Shown here: one piece after another, positions 1 to 12,800 of the stretch
Layout: each line of letters starts with the position of its first letter
How positions within the stretch are numbered: the stretch's first letter is position 1
Origin: Liolophura sinensis
Taxonomy: Eukaryota > Mollusca > Polyplacophora > Chitonida > Chitonidae
DNA length: 64,000 bases
Direction: 5' to 3'
Assembly: GCF_032854445.1 (NCBI RefSeq)
Contig: NC_088306.1
Coordinates: 9,388,193-9,452,192 of the forward strand
The notes under the pieces: model-generated
Told to the model about the DNA's origin: nothing
Seen by the model: only the letters and a program-made list of their open reading frames with translations
Databases searched by the model: none
Program-made: the position numbers and the translations under genes

Positions 1-2292
1 CCTAAAACTAATCAGATTGTGCTCAAAAAAACTGCCAAATGAATATCATGCAAGCACTTTTTCCCATCTACTCAGGCGCCTTCCCCCCTCCACAAAATAT
101 GCTCCAAACTGTATATCATAGAAAAAGTAGAAACTGTTCCTCATGAAAGAAAAAGCAAACAACAAATCATCCACCCCTGGCTAAAATGGTAATTTTGGTG
201 TTTGCTTTTTCTAACAAGGTATCAACTAATACCAAAGACCAAATCAAACCCTAACAAACTCTCTGTTTTAAGACACATACTGACGCCAACTAACTCATTT
301 AAGTCTACTAAAGCAAAAACTTAAAGATCAAAATGGCACTTATTAACTTTCTAAATCCAAGAAATAAAATGCTGACCTATAGACATTGATTCTCCTGCCT
401 TTTAATGAGTAGGGCTCTAGTCCAACTTACATATATGTTTTATTACAAAATACCAAATGTTCTTTCTATCAAACAATAAATGAAGTTTTTTTAAATCAAT
501 AATCTCTATGATAAAGAGCAGAACGTCTTCATTTTCCATTCACTGTGTCTCCAAAAGCCTAATTAAAACATATTCAAAAGTATTGCGAATCAACAAACCT
601 AAACTAAATAACTTACAAGCAATTTCTTCTATTTATACTCATTATCCAATAATAAAATATACTCTGAATTTTCAATCAAACACAAATTAGAAACCATTCC
701 TCATGAAAGAAATAGCAAGCAACAAATCATCCACCCCTGGCTAAAATGGTAATTTTGGTGTTTGCTTTTCCTTACAAGGTAACATCTAATTTTAAGGACC
801 AAATAAAAACTTAAAAATCTATAGCTTTCTGTTTCTCAAGACACATATATACTGACTCCAATTAACTTATTTAAGTGTACCAAAGCTGTAAGTAAAAGAC
901 TTAAATGGCACTCATTGACTATCTAAATCTTTCAAAAATTCCTAAGGCTAATCGAATTGTGCTCAAAAATAGTTTACAACAAAAAAATGCAAAATAAATA
1001 TCATGCAAGCACTTTCTCCCATCTACTCAGGATCCTTCCCCCCTCCACAAAATATCCTCCACACTGTATATCATAGAAAAAGTAGAAACTGTTCCTCATG
1101 AAAGAAAAAGCAAGCAACAAATCATCCACCCCTGGCTAAAATGGTAATTTTGGTGTTTGCTTTTTCTTACAAGGCATTAACTAATACCAAATAGCAAATC
1201 AAAACCTAACAAACTCTCTGTTTTAAGACACATACTGACGCCAACTAACTCATTTAAGTCTACTAAAGTAAAAACTTAAAGATCAAAATGGCACTTATTA
1301 ACTTTCTAAATCCAAGAAATAAAATGCTGACCTATAGACATTGATTCTCCTGCCTTTTAATGAGTAGGGCTCTAGTCCAACTTACCTATATGTTTTATTA
1401 CAAAATACCAAATGTTCTTTCTATCAAACAATAAAAGAAGTTTTTATAAATCAATAATCTCTATGATAAAGAGCAGAACGTCTTCATTTTCCATTCACTG
1501 TGTCTCCAAAAGCCTAATTAAAACATATTCAAAAGTATTGCGAATCAACAAACCTAAACTAAATAACTTACAAGCAATTTCTTCTATTTATACTCATTAT
1601 CCAACAATAAAATATACTCTGAATTTTCAATCAAACACAAATTAGAAACCGTTCCTCATGAAAGAAATAGCAAGCAACAAATCATCCACCCCTGGCTAAA
1701 ATGGTAATTTTGGTGTTTGCTTTTCCTTACAAGGTAACATCTAGTTTTAAGGACCAAATAAAAACTTGAAAATCTATAGCTTTCTGTTTCTCAAGACACA
1801 TATATACTGACTCCAATTAACTTATTTAAGTGTACCAAAGCTGTAAGTAAAAGACTTAAATTGCACTTATTGACTATCTAAATCGTAGAAAAATTCCTAA
1901 TTCTAGTCAAATTAGGCAAAAACGTAGTGTGCAACAAAAAAATGCAAAATGAATATTATGCAAGCACTTTCACCTATCTACACAGGATCCTCCCCCGTCC
2001 CCCCCCCCCCCCCCCCGAAAATACTCCAAACTCTATATCATAGAAAAGTAGAAACTGTTCCTCATGAAAGAAAAAGCAAGCAACAAATCATCCACCCCTG
2101 GCTAAAATGGTAATTTTGGTGTTTGCTTTTCCTTACAAGGCAACAACTTATACCAAAGACCAAATCAAAACCTAACAAACTCTCTGTTTTAAGACACATA
2201 CTGATGCCAACTAACTCATTTAAGTCTGCTAAAGTTAAAACTTACAGGTCATAATAGTACTTATTAACTTTCCAAATCCAAGAAATAAAATG
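1..2292. repeat. complex satellite, left part
   Basis: Five copies of a conserved core containing ATCATCCACCCCTGGCTAAA, starting near 161, 721, 1116, 1676 and 2082. The spacing alternates 560, 395, 560, 406 bp, so the repeating unit is a pair of about 0.96 kb. The two arms share the core and a diverged ~200-bp segment downstream, suggesting an old duplication inside the unit. Short open frames at 508-690 and 1412-1645 are the same repeat sequence read twice, not genes. Confidence 0.95.
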
Positions 2293-2492
2293 NNNNNNNN
2301 NNNNNNNNNNNNNNNNNNNNNNNNNNNNNNNNNNNNNNNNNNNNNNNNNNNNNNNNNNNNNNNNNNNNNNNNNNNNNNNNNNNNNNNNNNNNNNNNNNNN
2401 NNNNNNNNNNNNNNNNNNNNNNNNNNNNNNNNNNNNNNNNNNNNNNNNNNNNNNNNNNNNNNNNNNNNNNNNNNNNNNNNNNNNNNNNNNNN
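2293..2492. other. assembly gap (200 N)
   Basis: Exactly 200 undetermined bases at the junction of satellite and the first copy of the duplicated block. The round size suggests an arbitrary scaffold gap. In the other copy the matching junction is sequenced and holds about 0.7 kb of diverged block sequence. Confidence 1.
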
Positions 2493-2967
2493 AAAATGGC
2501 GCTATGAAAGGAAGGAGAACAAATCGTACCACAGGCTACAGTATTGTTTCTAATTTATCACTGAATGTGACCAAAACCCTCTAATCTGTATGAGATCTAC
2601 CTTTGTAACATCAATTTAATGTCTTTTGTGTATTTTTAAGTTAATATTGAAAACAAACAGCGGTTTTATAGGCACAACATACACCTGTGTCTCGTGGCTC
2701 CCTTGTCTTTCACCAGCAAGCCTAGGCTACACATTTCGCGGTCCGAAAACTTTGTATCCCGACCGCATTCCGACAAAGGGGGCCCTGACACAACAACGAT
2801 TAACAAGAATTAGCTTACCTGTGTACGCTAGCTTGTCGGGTGTTTCACTCAGGATTTTTGTAGAATTTGAAGTAAAAGGACCACGAGGTCATTTCAGCTC
2901 ACAGCGAGCTGACCACAAAACTGTCTGTTGATATTTCATTCGGCCTTGGATACACCGTTGACGACGG

Positions 2968-3003
2968 TGACGTCATTATCACGACGTCAGATCGATGACG
3001 TCA
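2968..3003. promoter_or_regulatory. CRE triplet, copy 1 subunit a
   Basis: TGACGTCA at 2968-2975 and 2996-3003, with CGACGTCA (one mismatch) at 2982-2989. The three are spaced exactly 14 bp. TGACGTCA is the full palindromic binding site of CREB/ATF bZIP dimers. No transcript start is visible. Confidence 0.6.
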
Positions 3004-4360
3004 CAAATATACACTGCACTTTTGACAATACAATGCAAGATATGTCTACAGGGTTTTTCACATTTCACAAATAAACGAGGGAGCAACACAAGTAGATTTA
3101 GAAATATGCTACATTTTGAGTACACACATTAGCCCACATGCACATCCTTCATCAATTATCTGTATCAATAATCCTTCTAATCAAAATGAAAAAAAACATT
3201 TCTTTTTTTACACCAAAGGCAAAAGCAAATATCTCCTACGATTAATTAAGCTTTTCGAAAAATATTCTTCAAACTCTGAACAGGTCATAGTACTTGACTC
3301 AAAAATGATTATATATAATCGTAAAGTATTTAGAAAAGTATTGAACACACTGACATACATGTACATACACGATTTACAGGATAAACAACGATAAAATAAT
3401 CAGCTGAATCTAGCGTTCCAAGTTTGGAAGATACAAACTATATATAATTGCTATAATTTATCGGATAATGCACCGCGATAGTAACATCTACAGGTGGGCA
3501 CAATGCATCTATGGGTGTATTTACGTGCACATGTTTGTATGCATAAATAAAGCACGAGGCTGTGTGTATAAATCTTGCAAATCTGAACCAAAAAATAATC
3601 TACAAGAGAAAAACCGGAAAGAAAATATTTGCTGAAGGCTGGTAATGCTAAATAATATTTCAAAGTGGAAGAAAAATTTTAATTAAAAAAAATCTAGTAC
3701 ATTTTACTTCTTTGGTCAGGTAGTAAAATCTACGTAAAACCTGACGCTGACCTATTTAGGACTGCAGCTCTGATATACAGCACCTTCATTTTATTACCGT
3801 GAATTAAATTAACTGATTTATTAAATGAACATAAACAGAGGCAGTAAACTAGATGTAGACCCATATGAAATTAATAAAAAGTTTAAAAAAGAGCAGGTAA
3901 AATGGCGCTATGAAAAGAAGGAAAGCAAATCCTACTACAGCCTTTTACAGGCTTCAGCATTGTTCCTAATTTAACACTGAACCCCTAATAACCAAAACCC
4001 TGTAATCTACATATGGGGTATACTTTTGTACACCAATTTAATGACTGAGTGTTGAAGTTAATACTGAAAACAAAAAAGACTCAAGGCTCCCTTCTTTTCC
4101 ATCAGTGGGCCTACACATTTCGCGGTCGGACAACTTTGTGTCCCGACAGCATTCAGGCGAATGGGGCCTGACACAAGAACGATTACCAAAGATTCGCTTA
4201 CCTACATCACTCTGAAATGTGTGTACATCAGCTTGTCGGGTATTCCACTCAGGGTTTTTTTAAGAATTTGAAGTAAAAGGACCACGAGGTCGTTTCAGCT
4301 CAGCTTGCTGACCATAAAACTCTCTGTTGATACTTCATGCTACCTTGGATACAACACCGT

Positions 4361-4396
4361 TGACGTCATCATCATGACGTCAAAGCAATGACGTCA
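4361..4396. promoter_or_regulatory. CRE triplet, copy 1 subunit b
   Basis: Perfect TGACGTCA at 4361-4368, 4375-4382 and 4389-4396, again 14 bp apart. It lies about 500 bp upstream of the two-exon reading frame beginning at 4898. Two further perfect sites lie at 5022-5029 and 5100-5107 inside that frame. Confidence 0.65.
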
Positions 4397-4897
4397 CAAA
4401 TAAACCTTTAACTTTTGCAATGCAAAAGTTTTCACACTTCACAAATAATCGACAGACTATTACAGGTAAATATCTTTAGAAATATGCCAAATTTGGGGCA
4501 TAAACATTTCCACTCACGGACAAAGTCAATAACTGGAAATAATGAAAGAATTAAAGTGTTTACTCCTTCATATGTAAACGTATTTCGCTAGTTCAGATAT
4601 AGGTTTGTCTTGACAATATCTGTTACATACACCAACAGGAAATATCGTTTCCTGTTTATGGGGAAAATTGCATCAATCAACATGACTTTACAAATACATC
4701 TACTCAGACATTATACACATGGATTAAAAGTTGTCGACTGTTCAACTTCAGCTTGGGTTTAATGTTTTGATACAGTTGCTACTAAATTCGGGCCTACTGG
4801 TTTAAACATTCGTGCCACAAGCCAGGAACCGCCCATTTTCTTCAACAAAAAAGGGTTCTCTTATTAAACTAAAATATTGAACTAGTCATCTGTAACA

Positions 4898-5492
4898 ATG
4901 TCAGTTCAGCTTTACACATTTTACCCTAATTTCACTTACCGCTACAGCGTTAACATTACACTTGATGACCTCTGTGCAAGCGCCAGTACCAGCATCCCCA
5001 AGTGGAATGACGACTTGTTTATGACGTCATGTAAAGCTGAGAACGATTGTGTCTACGTCATACGATCTCATATACTTCATTTGGCTGGTTCCCTCGCCCT
5101 GACGTCAGATGGCGCTAATCGCTTATTTATAGAAAGGAGTGAGAATGACTTAATCAGGACTTAACGCCACATTGCCAATATTACTAAGTTCGTGGGTCTA
5201 ATGTATAGCCTATCTATATACTCATTTTAGGAAAAAAATATTCACAATATTTTTACATAATTTTACGAAATTGAACTCGTAACTCTACTGAATCCTGGTG
5301 TTTATTTTTCGTTTTAGATTGCTACATGAATTTAACGCTGTACTCAACTGTCGATGGCTCCGTGGATTCGGTTCAAATCGTCCAAAACTGCTATGTTGCT
5401 GATTTCGTCCAAGTTATAGGAGTGGAATCGTCCAATAGCCTAGTTACAACTGAGAACATGCAGTATATATACTCGGGGTCATTGAATGTTTA
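4898..5492 (+). CDS. putative two-exon small gene, copy 1, unknown function
   Basis: Exon 1 starts ATG at 4898 (MSVQLYTFYPNFTYRYSVNI) and can splice at gtaaag (5031). A second exon after cgttttag (5318) continues in the matching phase: CYMNLTLYSTVDGSVDSVQI, and so on to TAA at about 5492, giving roughly 102 residues with NFT, NIT and NLT sequons. Unspliced, exon 1 runs alone to 5164 (88 codons). The alternating polar/hydrophobic F-x-PNFTYRYS pattern faintly recalls the N-terminal strand of large lipid transfer proteins, but not enough to assign it. The substitutions in exon 1 between the copies are all replacements, so selection on the protein is not shown. Upstream exons may be missing. Confidence 0.3.
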
Positions 5493-5774
5493 ATTCTTCG
5501 GTTGCTTAGAGTTGCAGGTGTGGATTAACCCATTAATAATAGGCGGGGTGGGCAGAAGTCAACCGAAACAAAGGGCCAATCAGTATACTTAGGTAGGTAG
5601 CCATGGCAGTTGCTTGCCCGTACATGTGCATAGTGTCATCAAGACTCTGTAAATTAAACCAGATATAGGCCTAAAGTTACTTGAAATTAATCTGGATTAT
5701 ATTTCAGAAACAAAGGCGATGCTCTTTGAGTTCGCTGGAGGTCTAGCACTTGGGGTGACGTCTACTAGGCTATA

Positions 5775-6892
5775 CTGTAATCAACATCAGTGCATTTTGT
5801 TGTTTTTTTTTAGCTAAATTTGTCATGGTGCTATAGGGGGCGTGTAATTTGCTTCTATTTATGCATTTACACGAACAGTTAGAATGAAATGAGGTAAAAT
5901 GACAAGAGGCCATATTTCACCAGTTACGTGTGACGATTTGCCAGCTATCACACTATCTTCGATGCTCCGATTTTACTCTCTCTCTGCGCGGTGGTCCCTC
6001 ACATTACACATAATGACTGTGATCACACAACTGGCCCTACACAGATAGCTTGTGGTTTTAGGGGTCTGCACCTTATGTCTTTGTGGGAGAGTGGAATTGT
6101 TGGGATTCTGTGTTCCTATGTCTGTAAAATAATTACATGCAAAAAAAAAAAAAAAAAAAAAAAGTATTGATACTCGATTATGTTGAATATATGGGAAAAC
6201 TTTTCGCACGATTTTTAAATGCTCACATGATTTATCGGCAATTACGAATTTTATGAAGAAGTTTTGAAAATTTTATTTAAAAAAAAAGCGCAAATCTTAT
6301 CAAGCTGAAATTTGATATGTTGTTACTCAGTGAGTAAACCAGCTTTGGTCGTAAGAAACTTTGGTTTACGAATGCAAATTAGGCTTCCGTATGGCCATTT
6401 TAATACGTCACATTACTTGGTTTTTCAGCTTTACTCTGTTTTTCAGCTAATCTCTTTGTGCGCTGAATCCAAATATGCCAAAAATTTTTATCAAAAGTGT
6501 CAAGACTTTACTGAAGTGAGAAAAAACACAGAAAATTGGCGAGCTTTTGTTGTTGTTGTTTCGAAAACTCACAGACAGACGACCCTTTATATGTATTTCA
6601 TATACCAAGTTCACTCGTGCAGGTCTTGCGTCTTATTTCCTGAAACCCGCTATTTGAAGAAATCAGACTAAGTTCTGTAGAACGAAACCTATAAACGTTA
6701 GAATGACGAAACCTGTACCAAGTCGTAGCCGGTTAATAGTGCTGACCCCCGAAACGCTATTGGTTCAAAGCTTTAATTTATGCTTTTGCCAGACCATGAT
6801 GCTTTCACGAAGAGCTTTTGCCAGACCATGATGCTTTCACGAAGAGCTTTACTCTTATACAATTTGGATGTTTTGATCATGCAACAATCACC
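5775..6892. mobile_element. 1.12-kb copy-1-specific segment, possible insertion
   Basis: Absent from copy 2, where gctaggcta runs directly into atcgattttgctc near 27625. The right edge forms a near-perfect palindrome with flanking DNA (atcacccaagagca ... tgctcttgggtgat, 6887-6925). The segment holds an A-run at 6139-6162 and a 32-bp direct repeat (gcttttgccagaccatgatg) near 6785-6848. It could be an inserted element or DNA lost from copy 2. A 119-codon frame at 6312-6671 is not recognised. Confidence 0.5.
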
Positions 6893-6962
6893 CAAGAGCA
6901 ATCGATTTTGCTCTTGGGTGATTTTAACTTAGGCTACCCCTTTTCATGGGTGGAGAAAACCT

Positions 6963-7358
6963 ATGTGCACGGAGTTAACCGCTGACAATTGGCAATTAAC
7001 ACTGGGTATCTTTTTAATATGTGACTATTATCATGTAAAATACAAGTATAGCAGCTCTCAAACAAAATGCTTCATTTTGATTCCGTATTTCTGCATTTTC
7101 TTACCATTATCAGGTGAAAATGTTGAAATATTGCGTCAAAGTAAAGCTTTCGTGAAGTTACACTACTTGTGTATTTCTGGGAATATCCTATTGGTGGAAG
7201 GATGGTGGTATCCAGCAAACTTCATAGAGGTGTATAAGGCAGCATTAGATAGCTCCATTACCAACAATGTTATTGAATGCACATCTCCGTGGTATCAGAA
7301 TCATAACAAGACTTTGCTCCCGAAAATACTAAATTATAACGAACACTTTTTTACATGA
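6963..7358 (+). CDS. hypothetical ORF in block copy 1
   Basis: 131 codons, beginning MCTELTADNWQLTLGIFLIC. The same frame is open at 27681-28136 in copy 2, but there runs 20 codons longer because of a frameshifting indel near the end. A good acceptor (accattatcag) lies inside it at about 7112. In copy 2 it is followed 27 bp on by gtaaag preceded by AAG, so a small exon is as likely as a long ORF. Not recognised; coding status doubtful. Confidence 0.15.
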   Translation: MCTELTADNWQLTLGIFLICDYYHVKYKYSSSQTKCFILIPYFCIFLPLSGENVEILRQSKAFVKLHYLCISGNILLVEGWWYPANFIEVYKAALDSSITNNVIECTSPWYQNHNKTLLPKILNYNEHFFT

Positions 7359-9842
7359 CCAATTTGTCCCATTGTGTTTATTTCATAGAGAATGTACAGC
7401 TCCATGGACAGTCTTATAATTAGCGGTATATTTAATTTATTTTCTTGGTAACAACAACGGCCAAGGAACATTTAATTTCCTAAGAACAACAGACGACACC
7501 TACATGATAGATGTATCGGTAATAACATTCACTTATATTTCTTCCAGCAACACCACTTGACAAAAATTATTTTAACTTACTGTAATATATAGGAGTTATT
7601 TCACTAAAAAATGCTTTAAATGTGGTGTTAATAATGGAATTTCAACCTGCGTTTGTACAATGGCGTAACTAGAATGATTAAAATTTCTAAACAGACTGCT
7701 ATGTTTGCAAAAAAAGAACTTGAAACATACAAGCAATGCATCACAGAAGTGAAATCACTATAACATCAAAAAAAAAAAAAAAAAAAAACAGGAAAAAAAC
7801 AAAACATGAACAATGCCTGAAAAGAGGTGCCAGTCACATTTCTGTGCCCTTTGGATAAAGTTGTATGACCCAAGTAACCTTGGCTCTATATCATATAACA
7901 TGCAACAATATGGTTCTTCCCATTTCTTCCAAGGGTGTTTTCTAAAAAATGCCCAGCTCCAATAATCAGGCTTAATAAACTCAAGAGTCTGTGAAACAGT
8001 TAACATGGTTCACATAAGAGGTGTTTTTGAGATCACAGCTACACAATATCACCCTCTACATTACATCACTAAATCTTTACGACCTATTTGCATATTTCTA
8101 AACATACATGAACGAAGCATCCAATGAAGGTCTCTACGGTAACCTTATTTAACCTTTTTCGCAGACAAGGTGTTTCTTTAGATATATTCTGGAGGCATTA
8201 TTCTGTGTAGACTGATAAAAGTAGACTTTTTATAAGGCCCTGAAATTGGTCAATCTAACCAATGTAGTTTCGTCTCCTAAATCAAATTATAAATGTGCAT
8301 AAATTGCACGGAAAATTGCTCTTTCATATGCAAAAAATTGGGGTATATTGAAAGGAGTCCATTGACAGTTAAGTCACAGTGGTGGAAACCCACATTGTTT
8401 TCTGCAGGTAGTAGACAGTTCTTTCCAGGAAAAATTCACAAAAAAGTGTCCCACGTTTATTAAAACAAAGTCAGAATGAAGTGGTTGAGCTCTTAAGCGG
8501 TATTTCTGATGACAGAACCCACAATGAATTTATATAATACAATTCATAAAGTAACACAATATCATACCAATGCTAAAATTTTAGTAACATGTCACACAGT
8601 ACATTTACTGATCGCCGCATAATAATTGAAATCATCAAGGGTAAACATAGTGCAATTGATAATGAGAATAACTGTCAACTACACATGTTCTTATTTTAAT
8701 TCAGTTTCCTGCTGTCACATCATGGTGAAAACCTATGAAACAATGCAGTATGATAACAAATGCGCACATCCAAGTAAATATATTTGCTACAACGTTCACA
8801 AACCTTAATTTCTGTAATAACCTGACCACTTAATGTGTGAATTCTTGCCAAGGGTAAAAATGATGCCTATAACAAAGGTTAGTTGATTAAATACTATTTC
8901 AATGTAAACACAATCTATCACATTGTATATTAACATGTAAATATATATTTACCAGCACCTAAAAAATAAAATTTATCTCGCAAAGATAATGTGTACCTTG
9001 TAAAGTATATACACGTTAGCAAGTAAGTCTACTTATGGATAGAATGACAAAATTTTAAGTTGTAACATAATGGAATAGAATGCTGTCTGAGGTGAGAGGT
9101 AAAGTGTAAAAATAATATTTGTTTTAATATAAAACCTTACTAACACATCAATGGATACAAAAAAAAAAAAACAGGTATTAAAATAGTAAAGCCACAATTT
9201 CATGAAGGACAAATATTTTTTTTAATACATGAATAATTACATTTTCATACAACGCAATTTCTCAATTCCTATCAATAAAAAAAACTCATGACCAAGATCA
9301 ATTCACCATTTATTTGTTTCTATGATAATAACAAGAGAAACAGCATTATTGCAACCAAATGCATTTCTTTTCAGGAATCATAACAGAATACACGGGATGT
9401 TTGTCAGTGTGCTTGTGACGACACTGAAGATTCTCTCCTTAGAGGGAGATAACCCTAGTACCCCTAAAACAAATCCATTCAACATGCTGAATGAGCATGT
9501 ACCTGCAAATGTGGTCAAAACTTCTTTCACGGCTCAAAACAGGTTCCTAACATTTTTCAAAGTGGTATGACCCAAGTGACCCAAGTGACCCAGGTCCAAT
9601 ATTACGCAATATGGACTATACGAGTCTTACCACTTTCTCCAGTGGGGTGTTTTGAGAATTGCCACACACCTATTTTCAGGCTTGTCCTTTTAGAGGAATT
9701 CAGGAGTAACAATCAAGAAAAAAATGCTCAACAACTGATCCATGTATATTTTTCACTTAGTAATAATGGCAAAAATGCCCTTCTCCACACGTGTGGGAAT
9801 ACAATCTAACACACAGAATAACAAGGTTACAAAAATTTGCTC
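7359..9842. other. remainder of block copy 1
   Basis: Apart from the MITE it holds an A-run near 7769-7788, and a ~120-bp repeat present twice (near 7868-7990 and 9565-9685, sharing gtatgacccaagt, ccatttct or cactttct, and gggtgttttct). Open frames at 9322-9570 and 9567-9809 persist in copy 2 (30053-30531), but they overlap this repeat and show no family resemblance. Confidence 0.5.
8145..8345 (+). mobile_element. MITE-like element in block copy 1
   Basis: ttatttaacctttttcgcag at left, attctgtgtagactgataaa and atgtagtttcgtctcctaaa inside, catatgcaaaaaattggggt at right. Shared with copy 2, so it predates the large duplication. Confidence 0.8.
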
Positions 9843-9845
9843 CCT

Positions 9846-12800
9846 TCGGTAATTTTGGTGCTTGCTTTTCCTTACAAGGTAACATCTAATTTTAAACACC
9901 AAATAAAAACTTAAAAATCTAAACCTTTCTGTTTCTCAAGACACATAAATACTGACTCCAACTGACTTATTTAAGTGTACCAAAGCTGTAAGTAAAAGAC
10001 TAAAATGGCACTTATTGACTATCTAAATCTTAGAAAAATTCCTAAGGCTAATCAGATTGTGCTCAAAAGTAGTTTATGAATATCATGCAAGCACTTTCTC
10101 CCATCTACTCAGGGTCCTTCATCCCTCCCCAAAATATGCTCCAAACTGTATATCATAGAAAACGTAGAAACTGTTCCTCATGAAAGAAATAGCAAGCAAC
10201 AAATCATCCACCCCTGCCTAAAATGGTAATTTTGGTGTATGCTTTTTCTTACAAGGCAACAACTTATACCAAAGACGAAATCAAAACCTCACAAGCCCTC
10301 TGTTTTAAGACACATACTGACAATAACTTACACATTTAAGATTTACTAAAGTAAAAACTTAAAGTTCAAAATGGCATTTATTAACTTTCTAAATCAAAGA
10401 AATAAAATGCTGACCTATAGACATTGATTCTCCTGCCTTTTAATGAGTAGCGCTCTAGTCCAACTTACATATATGTTTTATTACAAAATACCAAATTTTC
10501 TTTCTATCAAACAAAAAATAAAATGTTTATAAATCAATAATCTGTATGATAAACAGCAGAACATCTTCGTTTTTCATGCACTGTCTCCTAAAGACTAATA
10601 CATGTAGAAACATATTCAAAAGTGCTGCGAATCAACAAATCTAAACTAAATATCTTACAAGCAATTTCTTCCATTTATATTCATTATCCAACAATAACAT
10701 ATACTCTGAATTTTGAATCAAACACAAATTAGAAATTGTTACTCATGAAAGAAATAGCAAGCAACAAATCATCCACCCCTGGCTAAAATGGTAATTTTGG
10801 TGCTTGCTTTTCCTTACAAGGCAACATCTAATTTTAAGGACCAAATAAAAACTTAAAAATCTAAACCTTTCTGTTTCTCAAGACACATATATACTGACTC
10901 TAATTAACTTATTTAAGTGTACCAAAGCTGTAAGTAAAAGACTAAAATGGCACTTATTGACTATCTAAATCTTAGAAAAACTCCTAAAGCTAATCAATTT
11001 GTGCTCAAAAGTAGTTTGCACCAAAAAAAAAGTGCAAAATGAATATCATGCAAGCACTTTCTCCCATCTACCCAGGATCTTCCCCCTCCCCACCTCCCAC
11101 CTCCCCAAAATATGCTCCAAACTGTATATCATAGAAAAAGTGGAAACTGTTCTTCATGAAAGAAATAGTAAGCAACAAATAATCCACTCCTGGCTAAAAT
11201 GGTAATTTTGGTGTTTCCTTTTTCTAACAAGGCAACAACTTATACCAAAGGCCAAATCAAAACCTGACAAGCTCTCTGTTTTTTTAAAACACATACAGCC
11301 ACCAACTAAATCATTTAAGTCTACTAAAGTGAAAATTTAACGATGAAAATGGTACTTACAAACTTTCTAAATCCAAGAAAAAAAATGCTGACCTACAGAC
11401 ATTGATTCTCCTGCCTTTTAATCAGTAGGGCTCTAGTCTAACTTACATGTATGATTTGTTACAAAATACCAAATGTTCTTTCAATCAAAAAATCAATAAA
11501 GTCCTTATAAATCAATAATCTCTATTATAAAAAGCAGAACATCTTCATTTTCCATGCACTGTCTCCAAAAGCCTAATTAAAACATATTCAAAGAGTATTG
11601 CGAATCAACAAACCCAAACTAAATATCTTACAAGCAATTTCTTCTATTTATACTCATTATCCAACAATAAAATATACTCTGAATTTTCAATCAAACACAA
11701 ATTAGAAACCATTCCTCATGAAAGAAATACCAAGCAAGAAATCATCCACCCCTGGCTAAAATGGTAATTTTGGTGTTTGCTTTTCCTTACAAGGTAACAT
11801 CTAATTTTAAGGACCAAATAAAAACTTAAAAATCTATAGCTTTCTCAAGACATATATACTAACTCCAATTAACTGATTTAAGTGTACCAAAGCTGTAAGT
11901 ACACGTAAAAGACTTAAATGGCACTTATTGACTATCTAAATCTCAGAAAAATTCCAAAGCGTCATCAAATTGTGCTCAAAAGTAGTTTGCAACAAAAAAA
12001 AAAAAAATGCAAAATGAATATCATGCAAGCACTTTCTCCCATCTACTCAGGATCCTTCCCCCCTCCCCAAAATATGCTCCAAACTGTATATCATAGAAAA
12101 AGTAAAAACCGATCCTCATGAAAGAAATAGCAAGCAACAAATCATCCACCCCTGGCTAAAATGGTAATTTTGGTGTTTGCTTTTCCTTACAAGGCAACAT
12201 CTAATTTTAAGAACCAAATAAAAACTTCAAAATCTGCCGCTTTCTCTTTCTCAAGACACATATGTACTGACTCCAACTAAGTCATTTAAGTGTACCAAAG
12301 CTGTAAAAACAAGACCAAAATGGCACAAATAGACTATTTAAATCATAGAAAAATTCCTCAGCTATGGACACTGATTTTACTCCCGTTAGACCACTAGGGC
12401 TCCGGTACAACTAAGGTTTCAATACAAAATAAAAAATGTTCTTTCTTTAAAAAAAAAAAAAAAAAAAAAAAATTTAAAAATGCGTATAAATCAATCAACT
12501 CTATAAAAACTGTAGAAAAGCTTCATTTTCCATGTACCGTTTTCATAAGGCTAATCAAATTATGGTAAAAAGTAGTTTGCAACAAAAAAATGCAAAATGA
12601 ATATCATGCAAGCACTTTCTCCCATCTACTCAGGATCCTTCCCCTTCTCCCTCCCCCCCAAAATACTCCAAACTCTATATCGAAGAAAAACTAGAAACTG
12701 TTTCTGATGACAGAAATAGCAAGCAACAAATCATCCACCCCTGGCTAAAATGGTAATTTTGGTGTTTGCTTTTCCGTACAAGGCAATAGCTAATACCAAA

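Larger units (their letters stand above)
2493..4620. repeat. internal 1.4-kb tandem duplication within copy 1
   Basis: The string aaaatggcgctatgaaa starts subunits at 2493 and 3899 (period 1406 bp). The first ~550 bp of each align through a tttcgcggtc segment, a ggaccacgaggtc segment and a CRE triplet, with clearly more divergence than between copies 1 and 2. This duplication therefore predates the larger one. Confidence 0.85.
2493..9843. repeat. segmental duplication, copy 1
   Basis: Highly similar by eye to 24368-30564, colinear throughout, with small indels and one extra segment of about 1.12 kb (5775-6892). Homology stops near 9843, where copy 1 passes straight into the middle of a satellite unit; copy 2 continues into other DNA. 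The left edge abuts the assembly gap. Confidence 0.95.

Noticed and set aside
508-1645. Repeated open frames beginning MIKSRTSSFSIHC in the satellite
   Set aside because: Same satellite arm read twice; other copies of the arm have stops and frameshifts, and the composition is that of non-coding AT-rich repeat.
2626-2931. 101-codon frame with counterpart at 24568-24804
   Set aside because: The start and first half differ between copies because of an indel; no homology or splice support; it overlaps the CRE-bearing, apparently non-coding segment.
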